Shown: one piece after another, positions 43,312-51,625 of the stretch
Position numbering within the stretch: position 1 is the first letter of the stretch
Layout: every line of letters starts with the position of its first letter
Assembly (NCBI GenBank): GCA_014385265.1
Contig: JACRTJ010000010.1
Coordinates: forward strand, 1-64,000
DNA: 64,000 nucleotides
Direction of reading: 5' to 3'
From: Enterocloster hominis (ex Liu et al. 2021)
GTDB lineage: Bacteria > Bacillota > Clostridia > Lachnospirales > Lachnospiraceae
Notes under the pieces: generated by a model
Told to the model about the DNA's origin: nothing
Seen by the model: the letters and a program-made list of their open reading frames with translations, nothing else
The model's database searches: none
Made by a program: the position numbers and the translations under genes

Positions 43312-43755
43312 CTACTGGAATACCACCGGCTCCTCTAAAAACTCTGTTTTCACGATCAGCACCGGATAGGACGGATCCGTTCCCGTGGCCTCCCCCTTTT
43401 CCGGCCCCAGAAGCTCGGTCCGTATCACCACTGAATTTTCTGTCAAATACAGCTCCTTAACGGTAATGCTGTATCCGCCTCCGGTCTGGGGGCCCTCCCC
43501 GATGACGATGTACATATCCTGCCCGTCCGCATATGTAAGCTTAAAGGGCTTCTCCCTCTTTTTTCCGATGAGCTCTGCCAGGGCCTGGGGGACCTCCCCC
43601 TCTCCCGTCACTGTAAATTCCAGATCCCGGATCTTTTCCGTATCCCCGCTGCCGCCCCGGCAGCCCGTAAAGCCAATGCAGCCGGCGGCAAATACCGCCA
43701 GGATCCCCAAAAGCGCCAGGACGCGTTTTCCCGGCCGTTTCATTCTCACTGCCAT
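43312..43755 (-). CDS. Lipoprotein with PrcB C-terminal domain
   Basis: A 147-residue exported protein. The N-terminal signal has a lipobox-like end (FAAGC or FTGC) and is followed by a short linker. A PrcB_C-type domain has the conserved YIVIGEGPQTGGGYSITVKE. PrcB helps stabilise a surface protease in Treponema; in clostridia such small lipoproteins are common and their role is unclear. Start has GGGAG about ten bases upstream. It is transcribed in the same direction as the ABC operon upstream but separated by an inverted repeat. Confidence 0.75.
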   Translation of the reverse strand: MAVRMKRPGKRVLALLGILAVFAAGCIGFTGCRGGSGDTEKIRDLEFTVTGEGEVPQALAELIGKKREKPFKLTYADGQDMYIVIGEGPQTGGGYSITVKELYLTENSVVIRTELLGPEKGEATGTDPSYPVLIVKTEFLEEPVVFQ

Positions 43756-43814
43756 AAAAAAGGCTCCCTATGAATTGGTCGTTACCATTCTATTCGGAAG
43801 CCGCTTTTATTATT

Positions 43815-43859
43815 CGTAACAGTCCAGCCGGGCATCTTCCCGCACGGCGGTCTGTTACG
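43815..43859. repeat. Inverted repeat at the end of the ABC operon
   Basis: CGTAACAG (43815-43822) and CTGTTACG (43852-43859) form a perfect 8-base stem around a GC-rich centre that can pair further. The ATPase stop codon lies within one arm. There is no T-run, so simple Rho-independent termination is doubtful; it may stabilise the 3' end of the mRNA. Confidence 0.45.
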
Positions 43860-44979
43860 ATTCTCCTGCGGTCTTTCCTGACCGCTCTGCATACTTAAAA
43901 AGATCTTCGTTTTCCTTCTCCCATACTCCAAAGCCCGTCCGGCAGCAGATCACCCTTTGGCACCGCCGGATCCATGCCCGGGCCTCCCTCACAGCCTCCT
44001 CCGGCACTGGCCCCAGGGGAACCTTCACCACATGGGCAGCCAGGGCCTCCGCCGCCGGGAGATCCAGATCATTTTCAAACAGGATCCCTGTGACAAAGGG
44101 CACGTTCTCCCTCTGGAGTTTCCGGAATACCTGCCGCCCCGAGCCGTTCCCCGCGATCACAAATACCGCATTTTCCGGGAGGTCCTCCGGCTTTACAGCG
44201 CCTCCAGGAACAGAAAACTCCACAGATCCCCCAGCCGCGTCAAATTTCCCGGCAGTCATCCCGAACAGCCCCTCCACATATCCCGGTGTAAAGACCTGCT
44301 CCGGCGTTCCGCACCGATCCATGCGTCCGTCCTTTATGCACACCACCCGGTCCGAGATCCTTTCTGCCAGATCCAGCTCGTGGAGGGACATGAGCACCGA
44401 AAGATCCTTTTTCCTGGCCATTTCCCGGAGCAGGGAAAGGAATTCCAGCTTATACTTCACATCCAGATGAGAGGTGGGCTCGTCCAGAAGGATCATCTCC
44501 GGCTCCTGGCAGAGCGCCCTGGCCAGCATGATCCGCTGGCGCTGCCCGTCGCTGATCCGGTCAAAGGGACGGTCCCCCAGGTCGGTTCCATGGACCAGCT
44601 CCAGGGCCTGATCCACGGCTCTCTGGTCCTTCTCTGATAAAAGTCCCAGCCGCCCGGTGTAGGGATACCGCCCCGCTGCCGTCACATCCCGGCAGGTCAT
44701 AAGCTCCCCCTGGAGTTTTTCCGTAAACACCACCGCCAGCTTCCTGGCCCGTTCCTTCCTGGGGATCCGTTCCATGGGAACGCCGTCCAGCACCAGCTCC
44801 CCTCCCATCGGCGCAAGTCCGCCGGAGATCGTCTTAAGAATCGTGGACTTTCCGGCTCCGTTGGGGCCTATGAGGGTCACGATCTCTCCCCGGCCAGCAT
44901 GAAAGGAAAGTCCCTCCGCCACTGGCCTTTTCCCATATCCGGCCGCCAGCCGGTCCGCATAAAAACAGCCGTTTCCCAC
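43855..44979 (-). CDS. ABC transporter ATP-binding protein with extra C-terminal domain
   Basis: ATPase of a BtuCD/FhuC-type importer, 374 residues. Walker A is GPNGAGKST, the ABC signature region is ISDGQRQRIMLARAL, and Walker B is MILLDEPTSHLD. After about residue 255, where normal subunits end, a further domain of about 115 residues follows, beginning near GAVKPEDLPENAVFVIAG and rich in Cys/Arg at RRCQRVICCRTGFG. The start is GTG at 44979 after GAGGAGGGG, two bases past the permease stop. It belongs to the cobalamin-riboswitch operon. Confidence 0.9.
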   Translation of the reverse strand: MGNGCFYADRLAAGYGKRPVAEGLSFHAGRGEIVTLIGPNGAGKSTILKTISGGLAPMGGELVLDGVPMERIPRKERARKLAVVFTEKLQGELMTCRDVTAAGRYPYTGRLGLLSEKDQRAVDQALELVHGTDLGDRPFDRISDGQRQRIMLARALCQEPEMILLDEPTSHLDVKYKLEFLSLLREMARKKDLSVLMSLHELDLAERISDRVVCIKDGRMDRCGTPEQVFTPGYVEGLFGMTAGKFDAAGGSVEFSVPGGAVKPEDLPENAVFVIAGNGSGRQVFRKLQRENVPFVTGILFENDLDLPAAEALAAHVVKVPLGPVPEEAVREARAWIRRCQRVICCRTGFGVWEKENEDLFKYAERSGKTAGES

Positions 44980-44981
44980 CT

Positions 44982-46025
44982 TTATCCCCTCCTCTGGTAT
45001 TTCTTCATCATAACGGCGATCACCACCGGAGCTCCCAGCACCGCGGTCACTGTGCTGATGCTGAACTCTGCCGGAGCCAGAAGAGTCCTGGCCAGAAGAT
45101 CGCTGAACAGGCAGAACACGCCCCCTCCCAGAAAGCACGCCGGGATCAGCACCAGAGGCCGGGAGGTCCCAAACAGGCTCCTCACCAGATGGGGCACGGC
45201 GATCCCCACAAAGGACACCGGACCGGCAAAGGCCACGATACAGGCTGATAAAAGACTGGATAAGAGCACCATCCAGGCCCTGAGACGGCCCACATGAATC
45301 CCCATGCTTTTTGCATAGACCTCTCCCATCTGGTACGCAGCCACCGGCTTAGAGAGAAGGAATACGGCTGCCGAGGCGGGAAGCACCACCAGGCACATGA
45401 CTGCCGTATTCTCCCAGGAAATGCCTGAAAAGCTACCCTGGGACCAGTTGTGCAGATTTACGATATCTGTATCGTCAGCAAAGGTCACCAGGATGTCCGT
45501 AGCTGCCGAGCAGATATAACCGATCATGGTGCCTCCAAGGATCAGCCCCGCCGTCTGCTCCACTCTTCCGGCCATAAGGAGCACCAATCCCATGGAGGCC
45601 AGGGCTCCAGCAAAGGCCGCCAGGATCATGGCCGCAGATGTCACCCGGACAGCATGGCCCAGAGAGAACACCATCAGACATGCCACCAGAAGCTTTGCCC
45701 CGGAGGAGATCCCCAGAACAAAGGGACCTGCAATGGGATTCCGGAAAAAGGTCTGGAGAAGATAGCCGGAAAGCCCCAGGGCTCCGCCTAAGAGGATGGC
45801 TGCCAGAGCCCGAGGGAACCGGATCTCCCAGACGATCCCGGCCGCAGACGAAGCGCCGGGAGCCGGAGCGCATCCCAGCTTCCAGGCAAATACTTCCGCC
45901 ACCTCCTCCAACGGGATCTCCACACTTCCGGCGCACAGGCTCCAGCCCAGGAAAAGAAGAAGCAGCGCCAGGAGCGCCGCAAAAGCCAGTCCATATTTTA
46001 AATGCCCGTTCCGCTTTCTGTTCAC
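44982..46025 (-). CDS. ABC transporter permease, BtuC/FecCD family
   Basis: Membrane subunit of the importer, 347 residues with about ten membrane segments. Family blocks include PRALAAILLGGALGLSGYLL with GISSGAKLLVA and, near the C-terminus, FVGIAVPHLVRSLFG, the coupling-helix region. The start is GTG at 46025, overlapping the binding-protein stop (GTGA) and preceded by GAGGAGG. The family carries vitamin B12, siderophores or haem; the riboswitch upstream favours corrinoids. Confidence 0.92.
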   Translation of the reverse strand: MNRKRNGHLKYGLAFAALLALLLLFLGWSLCAGSVEIPLEEVAEVFAWKLGCAPAPGASSAAGIVWEIRFPRALAAILLGGALGLSGYLLQTFFRNPIAGPFVLGISSGAKLLVACLMVFSLGHAVRVTSAAMILAAFAGALASMGLVLLMAGRVEQTAGLILGGTMIGYICSAATDILVTFADDTDIVNLHNWSQGSFSGISWENTAVMCLVVLPASAAVFLLSKPVAAYQMGEVYAKSMGIHVGRLRAWMVLLSSLLSACIVAFAGPVSFVGIAVPHLVRSLFGTSRPLVLIPACFLGGGVFCLFSDLLARTLLAPAEFSISTVTAVLGAPVVIAVMMKKYQRRG

Positions 46026-47287
46026 TGCTCCTCCTCTCTTCCGGCCGGGAGCCGGTAAAGGTAGACCGTTTCCCCCTGGCCCGTCAGCATGGCCCGGATG
46101 TCCTCTGCAAAGGTCCCCAGAGCCATGGAGCTCTGATAAAGGTCCCTGGCCGTACACCACACATTTCCTTCCTTAACCGCCTTAAAGTCCGCCAGCAGCC
46201 CGCTCTTTCCCAAAAGCTCCTCCACCGTTTCCAGCCCGCCGTCCACGGCACTGTTATAAATAAGGAAGTCCGCGTCCTTTACTGAGGAATAAAATTCCTC
46301 CAGCTGCATGTTCACAGACGAGCTGCGGCTTTCTCCAGTCCCCAGATCCTTAAAAATATATTCTCCGCCCGCCTGCTCAATGAGCTTCGGCACATAATCC
46401 GAGGACTTTCTCACATTGACCATACCGGCGGCCGTAATATAAAAATACGCAACGGTCTTTTTTCTGCCCTCCTCCGGAACACGTCCCCCCTCTGCTCTGC
46501 GGGCCGGATCCACATCTGCGCCGTCTCCGGAAGCCGCCTCTTCGCTGCCTCCTGCCGCCGCCTCCATGGCTGCCTTCTGCTCGTCAAATGCAGCGGACGC
46601 CTGCTCCTCCTTTCCTGTGAGGGCTCCGTAAAACTTGATCCATTCCATGCGGCCCAGAGGCTCAGTCTCGTAGCTGGAATAATCCACTGCCACCGGGATC
46701 CCAAAGCTCTCCAGCTTTTCCCTTACCTCCGGCGCATGGCTGATCATGGTATTCTCCACAGCCAGGCTGCAGCCCTCCGCCAGGATCCGCTCATAATCCG
46801 GGGCGCTGTATTTTCCGGCATAAAGGATCTTCCCGCTTTTCATGGCCTCCCTGGCCTCTTTGATGTACCAGCCGTCTGCATCCGTCCCGGAAAGCCGGAT
46901 CGTATCCAAAGCGTCCAGGGCCCGGAACATGTCCATGGCCGCCGAAGCCGCCAGATAGATATTTTTCACCGGCTGGTATACCACAGCCGTCTCCTCCGGC
47001 ACATCCTCCGGGGCCTCCTTCCCTTCCGGCACCAGGAGCATACGGCTCCCGTCGGCCACAGTCAGCACCTGGAAGCCGTCCTGGTAAAGATCCACGGCAA
47101 ACTGCTCTGCATACTCCAGCTCCAGCCGCCCTGTATATTCCAGGGAAGAAAGCTCCAGGGGACGGAGCCTGTTCCCGGCTCCGGATCCTCCGGCCGCTTT
47201 ACAGCCCGTTAAAAGCGCTCCCGCCGCCGCCCAGATCCCCAGGATGACCGCCTGTTTTTTTATCCCTGCCTTCCAGCTCCTCTTCAT
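46022..47287 (-). CDS. ABC transporter substrate-binding lipoprotein (BtuF/FecB type)
   Basis: Extracellular binding protein of the importer, 421 residues. A lipoprotein signal ends at ALLTGCKAAGG. Two lobes of the TroA/BtuF fold follow, with VAVDYSSYETEPLGRMEWIKF in the central region. An inserted low-complexity stretch of Glu, Gly, Ala and Asp lies around residues 245-285. It overlaps the preceding surface-protein gene by 4 bases and has GAGGAGG before its ATG. Ligand likely a corrinoid or other tetrapyrrole, by operon context. Confidence 0.88.
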   Translation of the reverse strand: MKRSWKAGIKKQAVILGIWAAAGALLTGCKAAGGSGAGNRLRPLELSSLEYTGRLELEYAEQFAVDLYQDGFQVLTVADGSRMLLVPEGKEAPEDVPEETAVVYQPVKNIYLAASAAMDMFRALDALDTIRLSGTDADGWYIKEAREAMKSGKILYAGKYSAPDYERILAEGCSLAVENTMISHAPEVREKLESFGIPVAVDYSSYETEPLGRMEWIKFYGALTGKEEQASAAFDEQKAAMEAAAGGSEEAASGDGADVDPARRAEGGRVPEEGRKKTVAYFYITAAGMVNVRKSSDYVPKLIEQAGGEYIFKDLGTGESRSSSVNMQLEEFYSSVKDADFLIYNSAVDGGLETVEELLGKSGLLADFKAVKEGNVWCTARDLYQSSMALGTFAEDIRAMLTGQGETVYLYRLPAGREEEQ

Positions 47288-48219
47288 GCCGCCCTCCTCT
47301 TTTTTCTTATCCAGAACCAGCCGCTGGCTCCCGCCGCCAGAAAAGCTGCTCCCGCCGCCATCCAGAAACCGGTCCCCGCCGTTTTTTTCATGGCTCTCAC
47401 TGTGCTCCGGTCAAAGGTCAGGGTATACTGGATCTCATGGGGATCCCCCATGGCTGTGGTATCCGCGGCCACATGCATGGGGACGTCGAACACATAGACC
47501 GGGATCTGGAAGGCTGAATTGCCCTCCTCGCTGACCGGAAGGTACTTTTTCCCATATACCGCCATATAGTCATAGGCGGAGCTGCTCCATGTGATCCGCA
47601 CCGATGCCTGGCCGTCCTTTACTGTAAGCTCCGCCGGAGACTCCACTGACGCCCGGCCGCTTCCTCCGGAAAGGGCTGCGTCGATCCAGTACCTCCCGTC
47701 CTCCAGTCCGGCCTCTGCCGGAAGGACCCAGGCTTCCTTTGGAAGGGTATCTCCTTTAAAAACGATCTGCCGGTCGTACCATTTCTGCTTTCTTTTACTG
47801 AAGGCCGCGCATTCCAGCCCCTGGTCCAGGGCCTCCACCGGAAGCTCATACGTATAGGCTCCGTCTGCTTCCTCCGAAAATCCTATGTACTGGGACGGAT
47901 CAGCGTCCAGAGCCTCCTCTCCCGTTCCCATGAACAGCTTCAGATATCCCTTTCCGCCCAGGGTCACCGCTGCTTTCATACTCCCATCCTTCACCGTAAG
48001 CTCTGCCCGGACGATCCGGAACATGGAGGAGCTGGACTCTGCCTCAATGGGATACGTCCCGTCCTTCAGCGCATATCCGGGTACAGGGACGGCACTTTCC
48101 TGTCCAATGGCCTCTGCGGCCTCCCGGCCTTCTGACGCCCCATAAGCAGCAGCCGGCATGAAGACCATGCCGGCTGCTGCCGCAAGGAGAGCCGCCAGGC
48201 TGTTCCTTACATATTTCAT
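47284..48219 (-). CDS. Surface-anchored protein with two beta-rich domains (NEAT-like?)
   Basis: A 311-residue exported protein. A signal peptide ends near AAAYGA, two related domains follow, and a C-terminal membrane segment (GFWMAAGAAFLAAGASGWFW) with a KKRR stop-transfer tail anchors it to the cell. Each domain starts with a DGxYxI motif and contains LTVKDG (LKDGTYPIEA...ELTVKDG and LEDGRYWIDA...ELTVKDG). The second ends with DPHEIQYTLTF, which recalls NEAT haem-binding domains, but the match is loose. It could present tetrapyrrole or metal to the chelatase and importer encoded around it. Confidence 0.65.
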   Translation of the reverse strand: MKYVRNSLAALLAAAAGMVFMPAAAYGASEGREAAEAIGQESAVPVPGYALKDGTYPIEAESSSSMFRIVRAELTVKDGSMKAAVTLGGKGYLKLFMGTGEEALDADPSQYIGFSEEADGAYTYELPVEALDQGLECAAFSKRKQKWYDRQIVFKGDTLPKEAWVLPAEAGLEDGRYWIDAALSGGSGRASVESPAELTVKDGQASVRITWSSSAYDYMAVYGKKYLPVSEEGNSAFQIPVYVFDVPMHVAADTTAMGDPHEIQYTLTFDRSTVRAMKKTAGTGFWMAAGAAFLAAGASGWFWIRKKRRAA

Positions 48220-48236
48220 CCGCCTCTCCCCGCTTC

Positions 48237-49256
48237 CTATCTGGCAAGGCTGTCCATGGCAGCCTTCGTGTGCTGTACATAGAGCTCCCGGATGGCCGGG
48301 ATCTGTCCAAGCCCCTCCAGGACGCACTCCGTCTCGTATCCCTCTTTATTCAGGACCGATTTCCAGGAGTCCTCCTCGTCACCTGCCATATCGTTATTGG
48401 CATGATCGCCTGCCACCACCATCAGCGGCCGGAGCACCACCCGTTTATAACCGCCGGCTTCCTTTAAAGAAGCGGTCACATCCTCCAGAGACGGCTCTGC
48501 CTCCACTGTGCCGATGAAGTAATCTGTATATCCTGCCTCCTTAAGGGTTTCCTGGAGCCTGGGATATACCTGGTTGGAATCGGCCTCGGTTCCGTGTCCC
48601 ATATAGCAGAACGCCGTTTCCCCGTCGTCGTACTCCGCCATGGCCTCTGTAATAGCCTTTGCCACAGCGTCAAAATCCGCATCGCTGGTCAGCAGCGGAT
48701 CCGCCAGGACCACCTGTTCAAAGCTCCCTTCATACTCCTCCAGCTCCTCTGCCAGATCCATGTATTCAAAGCCGTCCATCAGATGGGTGGGCTGGACCAC
48801 CAGCTCCGTGATCCCGTCTGCCGCCGCTCGGTCCAGGGCCTCCTTTACATTGTCGGTCTCCAGGCCGTCCCGTTCCTTTAATTTATCAATGATGATCTGG
48901 CTGGTAAAGGCCCGCCGTGTCTCTGTCTCCGGAAATGCCTCTGCGATGGCCTTCTCAATGGCGCCGATGGTAGCCTCCCGGCTTTCGTTGTAGCTGGTGC
49001 CGAAGCTCACCACCAGGATCGCTCTTTTTCCTGTTTCCTTATTTTCTGTCAATGCAGCCCCCTCCTTTTCCTTGTTCTCTTCTCCGGAAGCCTGGGATCC
49101 CTCTTTCTCCGCAGACGTTCCTGCCGTTTCTGTCCCCGTCTCCGCGCCTGCCGCCGCCGGCTTCGTTTCTGTACCTCCGTTTCCGGAACACCCGGTCATC
49201 CACAGGGCCGCCGCCAGCACACCTGCCATCAATCCTGCCATTTTGTTTTTCCTCAT
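48237..49256 (-). CDS. cbiK: Lipoprotein sirohydrochlorin cobaltochelatase (CbiK family)
   Basis: Inserts cobalt into sirohydrochlorin in anaerobic B12 synthesis, or acts on related tetrapyrroles. The 339-residue protein has a clear lipoprotein signal (VLAAALWMTGCSGNGG) and a linker rich in Gly, Thr and Glu. The chelatase domain begins with ILVVSFGTSYNESRE. The metal-site histidines are in YMGHGTEADSN and VVAGDHANNDMAGDEEDSW. Cytoplasmic CbiK has no signal; here the enzyme should be anchored outside the membrane. It is the first gene behind a cobalamin riboswitch. Confidence 0.92.
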   Translation of the reverse strand: MRKNKMAGLMAGVLAAALWMTGCSGNGGTETKPAAAGAETGTETAGTSAEKEGSQASGEENKEKEGAALTENKETGKRAILVVSFGTSYNESREATIGAIEKAIAEAFPETETRRAFTSQIIIDKLKERDGLETDNVKEALDRAAADGITELVVQPTHLMDGFEYMDLAEELEEYEGSFEQVVLADPLLTSDADFDAVAKAITEAMAEYDDGETAFCYMGHGTEADSNQVYPRLQETLKEAGYTDYFIGTVEAEPSLEDVTASLKEAGGYKRVVLRPLMVVAGDHANNDMAGDEEDSWKSVLNKEGYETECVLEGLGQIPAIRELYVQHTKAAMDSLAR

Positions 49257-49419
49257 TCTTCATTCCTCCATTTTTATTTTCCGCGCGCCGGGCGTATTCC
49301 GGACGGAGGAAATGGAGCCGGAAAATACAGGGATCCCAGGCCTGCTGCCCATATGGTCCAGGGTCAGGCGCGCACATAAAGAAAACCCTCTGCTTATTAA
49401 AAATAAGTAAAGGGGCCCC

Positions 49420-49676
49420 TGCACAAAAATCACCGTACTACCAGTTACTCGTGGTCCGGAACTGCAAGTTCCCGTACAACAGCCGGGCAGGTCTCCTGGC
49501 TCATAGATCATCGCATCGGCCGCCTTCCCGGTTTCCCAGTGGCAGAACATGGCCTCCGCTCCCTAAATACAGTGACGAGTTCGTACAGGATTCACACCTG
49601 TTTCCCTTTTCACCAGACCCGGATCACATCCGGTCTGACACCCGCTGTTTTATTCAGTTTTTAACGTCCATTGCGT
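49420..49676 (-). promoter_or_regulatory. Cobalamin riboswitch
   Basis: On the minus strand the aptamer shows the canonical blocks AGGGAAAACAGGTGTGAATC, GCCACTGGGAAACCGGGAAG and the B12 box GAGCCAGGAGACCTGCC (49486-49502). The expression platform downstream has a GGAAC/GTTCC hairpin near 49455-49473 and a GGGGCCCC palindrome before TTTACTTATTTTT (about 49398-49420). It should switch off the five-gene operon when adenosylcobalamin is plentiful. The rest of the gap to 49256 holds nothing else I recognise. Confidence 0.95.
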
Positions 49677-49683
49677 TTTATCC

Positions 49684-49712
49684 AGTATAGCATGGCGGTC
49701 CGTGGTTTGCAA
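49684..49712 (-). promoter_or_regulatory. Promoter of the cobalamin riboswitch operon
   Basis: Minus-strand TTGCAA (49707-49712), 17-base spacer and TATACT (49684-49689), just ahead of the riboswitch. Confidence 0.8.
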
Positions 49713-49746
49713 ATGTTATTTTTTTCACATTTTTCTTCCCTGGTAC

Positions 49747-49775
49747 TTGACATTTGGCAAAAATATCGTTAAAAT
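49747..49775 (+). promoter_or_regulatory. Promoter of the iron-dependent alcohol dehydrogenase gene
   Basis: TTGACA (49747-49752), 17-base spacer and TAAAAT (49770-49775), about 55 bases before the start. It diverges from the riboswitch promoter. Confidence 0.85.
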
Positions 49776-49830
49776 ATTAACTATAAGGTAAACATATGAA
49801 TTTCCGAATCTTTTAGGAGGGTATGCAGTT

Positions 49831-51012
49831 ATGATGAGATTTACATTACCGAGAGACATGTACTACGGAAAAGGCGCTTTAGAGGACTTAAAGAACCTTT
49901 CCGGAAAAAAAGCCATCGTAGTTTCCGGCGGCAGCTCCATGAGAAAGGGCGGCTTCCTGGATCAGATCGAGGGCTACTTAAAAGAAGCCGGCATGGAAGT
50001 GAGATTCTTTGAAGGCGTTGAGCCGGATCCTTCCGTAGAGACCGTAATGCGCGGCGCAAAGGCCATGCAGGAATTCGAGCCCGACTGGATCGTAGCCATC
50101 GGCGGCGGCTCCCCCATCGATGCTGCCAAGGCAATGTGGGCCTTTTACGAGCATCCGGATACCACCTTCGAGGATCTGATCGTTCCCTTTAACTTCCCGA
50201 AGCTGCGCACGAAAGCGCATTTCTGCGCCATTCCCACCACATCCGGAACTGCCACAGAGGTAACTGCTTTCTCCGTTATCACAGATTACTCCAAGGGAAT
50301 CAAGTATCCTCTGGCAGACTTTGAGATCACACCGGACGTTGCCATCCTGGATCCCGTGCTGGTTGCCTCCCTTCCGGCAAAGCAGGTGGCTTACACCGGT
50401 ATGGACGCTCTGACCCATGCCATCGAGGCCTACGTTTCCACCTTAAACTCCCCGTTTACGGATCCGTTAGCCATCAAGGCCATCGAAATGGTACTGGATT
50501 TCCTTCCGGCCTCCTATAACGGCAACCAGGATGCCAGAGAACAGATGCACTATGCCCAGTGTCTTGCAGGCCAGGCGTTCTCCAACGCCCTCTTAGGAAT
50601 CGTACATTCCATGGCCCACAAGACAGGCGCAGCCTTCTCCACAGGCCATATCCCCCACGGATGTGCCAACGCCATCTACCTGCCCTATGTGATCAAATAC
50701 AATGCCCATGAGCCGGAAGCAAAACGCCGCTATGCAGACATTGCCAGAAGAGTGGGCCTTGGCGGGACCTCTGAGGAATCCCAGGTAAACGCTCTCTGCG
50801 AGAAGATCAAAGAATTCAACCGGACTTTAAATATCCCGTCCACTTTAAAAGAATTCGGCATCGACGAAGCAGAGTTCAAGTCCAAAGTGGCTGAGATCGC
50901 AGCAAACGCCGTGGGCGACGCCTGCACAGGCTCCAACCCCAGATCCATCACACCGGAGCAGATGGAAAAGCTCTTCGTCTGCACCTACTATGGAACAGAG
51001 GTAGATTTCTAA
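49831..51012 (+). CDS. Iron-containing alcohol dehydrogenase
   Basis: NAD(P)H-dependent group III alcohol dehydrogenase, 393 residues, probably reducing an aldehyde to an alcohol during fermentation. The nucleotide-binding region IGGGSPIDAAKAMW is near residue 90. Iron ligands fall in MDALTHAIEAY, GIVHSMAHKTGA and GHIPHGCANAIYLP. An AGGAGG site precedes the ATG. Codon use is strongly biased (many TTC, AAG, GCC), which together with the near-consensus promoter suggests high expression. Substrate could be acetaldehyde, butyraldehyde or similar. Confidence 0.94.
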   Translation: MMRFTLPRDMYYGKGALEDLKNLSGKKAIVVSGGSSMRKGGFLDQIEGYLKEAGMEVRFFEGVEPDPSVETVMRGAKAMQEFEPDWIVAIGGGSPIDAAKAMWAFYEHPDTTFEDLIVPFNFPKLRTKAHFCAIPTTSGTATEVTAFSVITDYSKGIKYPLADFEITPDVAILDPVLVASLPAKQVAYTGMDALTHAIEAYVSTLNSPFTDPLAIKAIEMVLDFLPASYNGNQDAREQMHYAQCLAGQAFSNALLGIVHSMAHKTGAAFSTGHIPHGCANAIYLPYVIKYNAHEPEAKRRYADIARRVGLGGTSEESQVNALCEKIKEFNRTLNIPSTLKEFGIDEAEFKSKVAEIAANAVGDACTGSNPRSITPEQMEKLFVCTYYGTEVDF

Positions 51013-51055
51013 ATCCCATAATTCCCCTTTATATAACTCCCTTTTATACTCACTC

Positions 51056-51096
51056 AAAAAGGACTGGTGCCCTCCCGGCTCCAGTCCTTTTTCAAC
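51056..51096. terminator. Bidirectional terminator between adh and rpiB
   Basis: AAAAAGGACTGG and CCAGTCCTTTTT flank a 15-base loop region, giving a long stem with T-runs on both strands. It serves the convergent dehydrogenase and rpiB genes. Confidence 0.9.
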
Positions 51097-51099
51097 CTT

Positions 51100-51540
51100 C
51101 TAGCGGTTTTCTATATCCATGATCATATCGACCCGTCTCTGATGGCGTCCGCCTTCAAACTCAGCGGCCAGCCACTCATCCACGATCATTTTTGCCAGCT
51201 CGCTTCCGACTACCCGCGCCCCAAAGGCCAGAACGTTGGAATTATTGTGCATTCTGGAAAGCTTTGCCGTATAGGGCTCGCTGCACACGCAGGCCCGGAT
51301 CCCCTTTACCTTGTTGGCAGCCAGGGAGATCCCCACGCCGGTGCCGCAGATGGCAATGCCCAGGTCTGCTTCGCCGGAAGCCACGGCCCGGCCCACTTTT
51401 TCTCCATATACCGGGTAATCGCAGCTATCAGAGGTATCGGTCCCTACGTTCATGACCTCATAGCCCTTTTCCTCCAGATGCGCTTTGATGATGTTTTTCA
51501 GCTCCACTGCGGAGTGGTCGTTTCCAATGACGATCTTCAT
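51100..51540 (-). CDS. rpiB: Ribose 5-phosphate isomerase B
   Basis: Interconverts ribose 5-phosphate and ribulose 5-phosphate. The 146-residue protein begins MKIVIGNDHSAVELKN and has the active-site cysteine region IAICGTGVGISLAANK followed by RACVCSEPYTAKLSRMHNN. Length fits the LacAB/RpiB family; allose- or galactose-phosphate isomerase activity is less likely without a lac/tag context. The start at 51540 lies 8 bases after GGAGG. Lies downstream of aroC on the same strand. Confidence 0.94.
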   Translation of the reverse strand: MKIVIGNDHSAVELKNIIKAHLEEKGYEVMNVGTDTSDSCDYPVYGEKVGRAVASGEADLGIAICGTGVGISLAANKVKGIRACVCSEPYTAKLSRMHNNSNVLAFGARVVGSELAKMIVDEWLAAEFEGGRHQRRVDMIMDIENR

Positions 51541-51625
51541 GCTCATTTCCTCCATTTTTTTATTCACCGGCCTCTGCCGTTTTCAGGACAGCCCCGTCTT
51601 CCGGGTTTCCGTCAATTCTCCAAAA

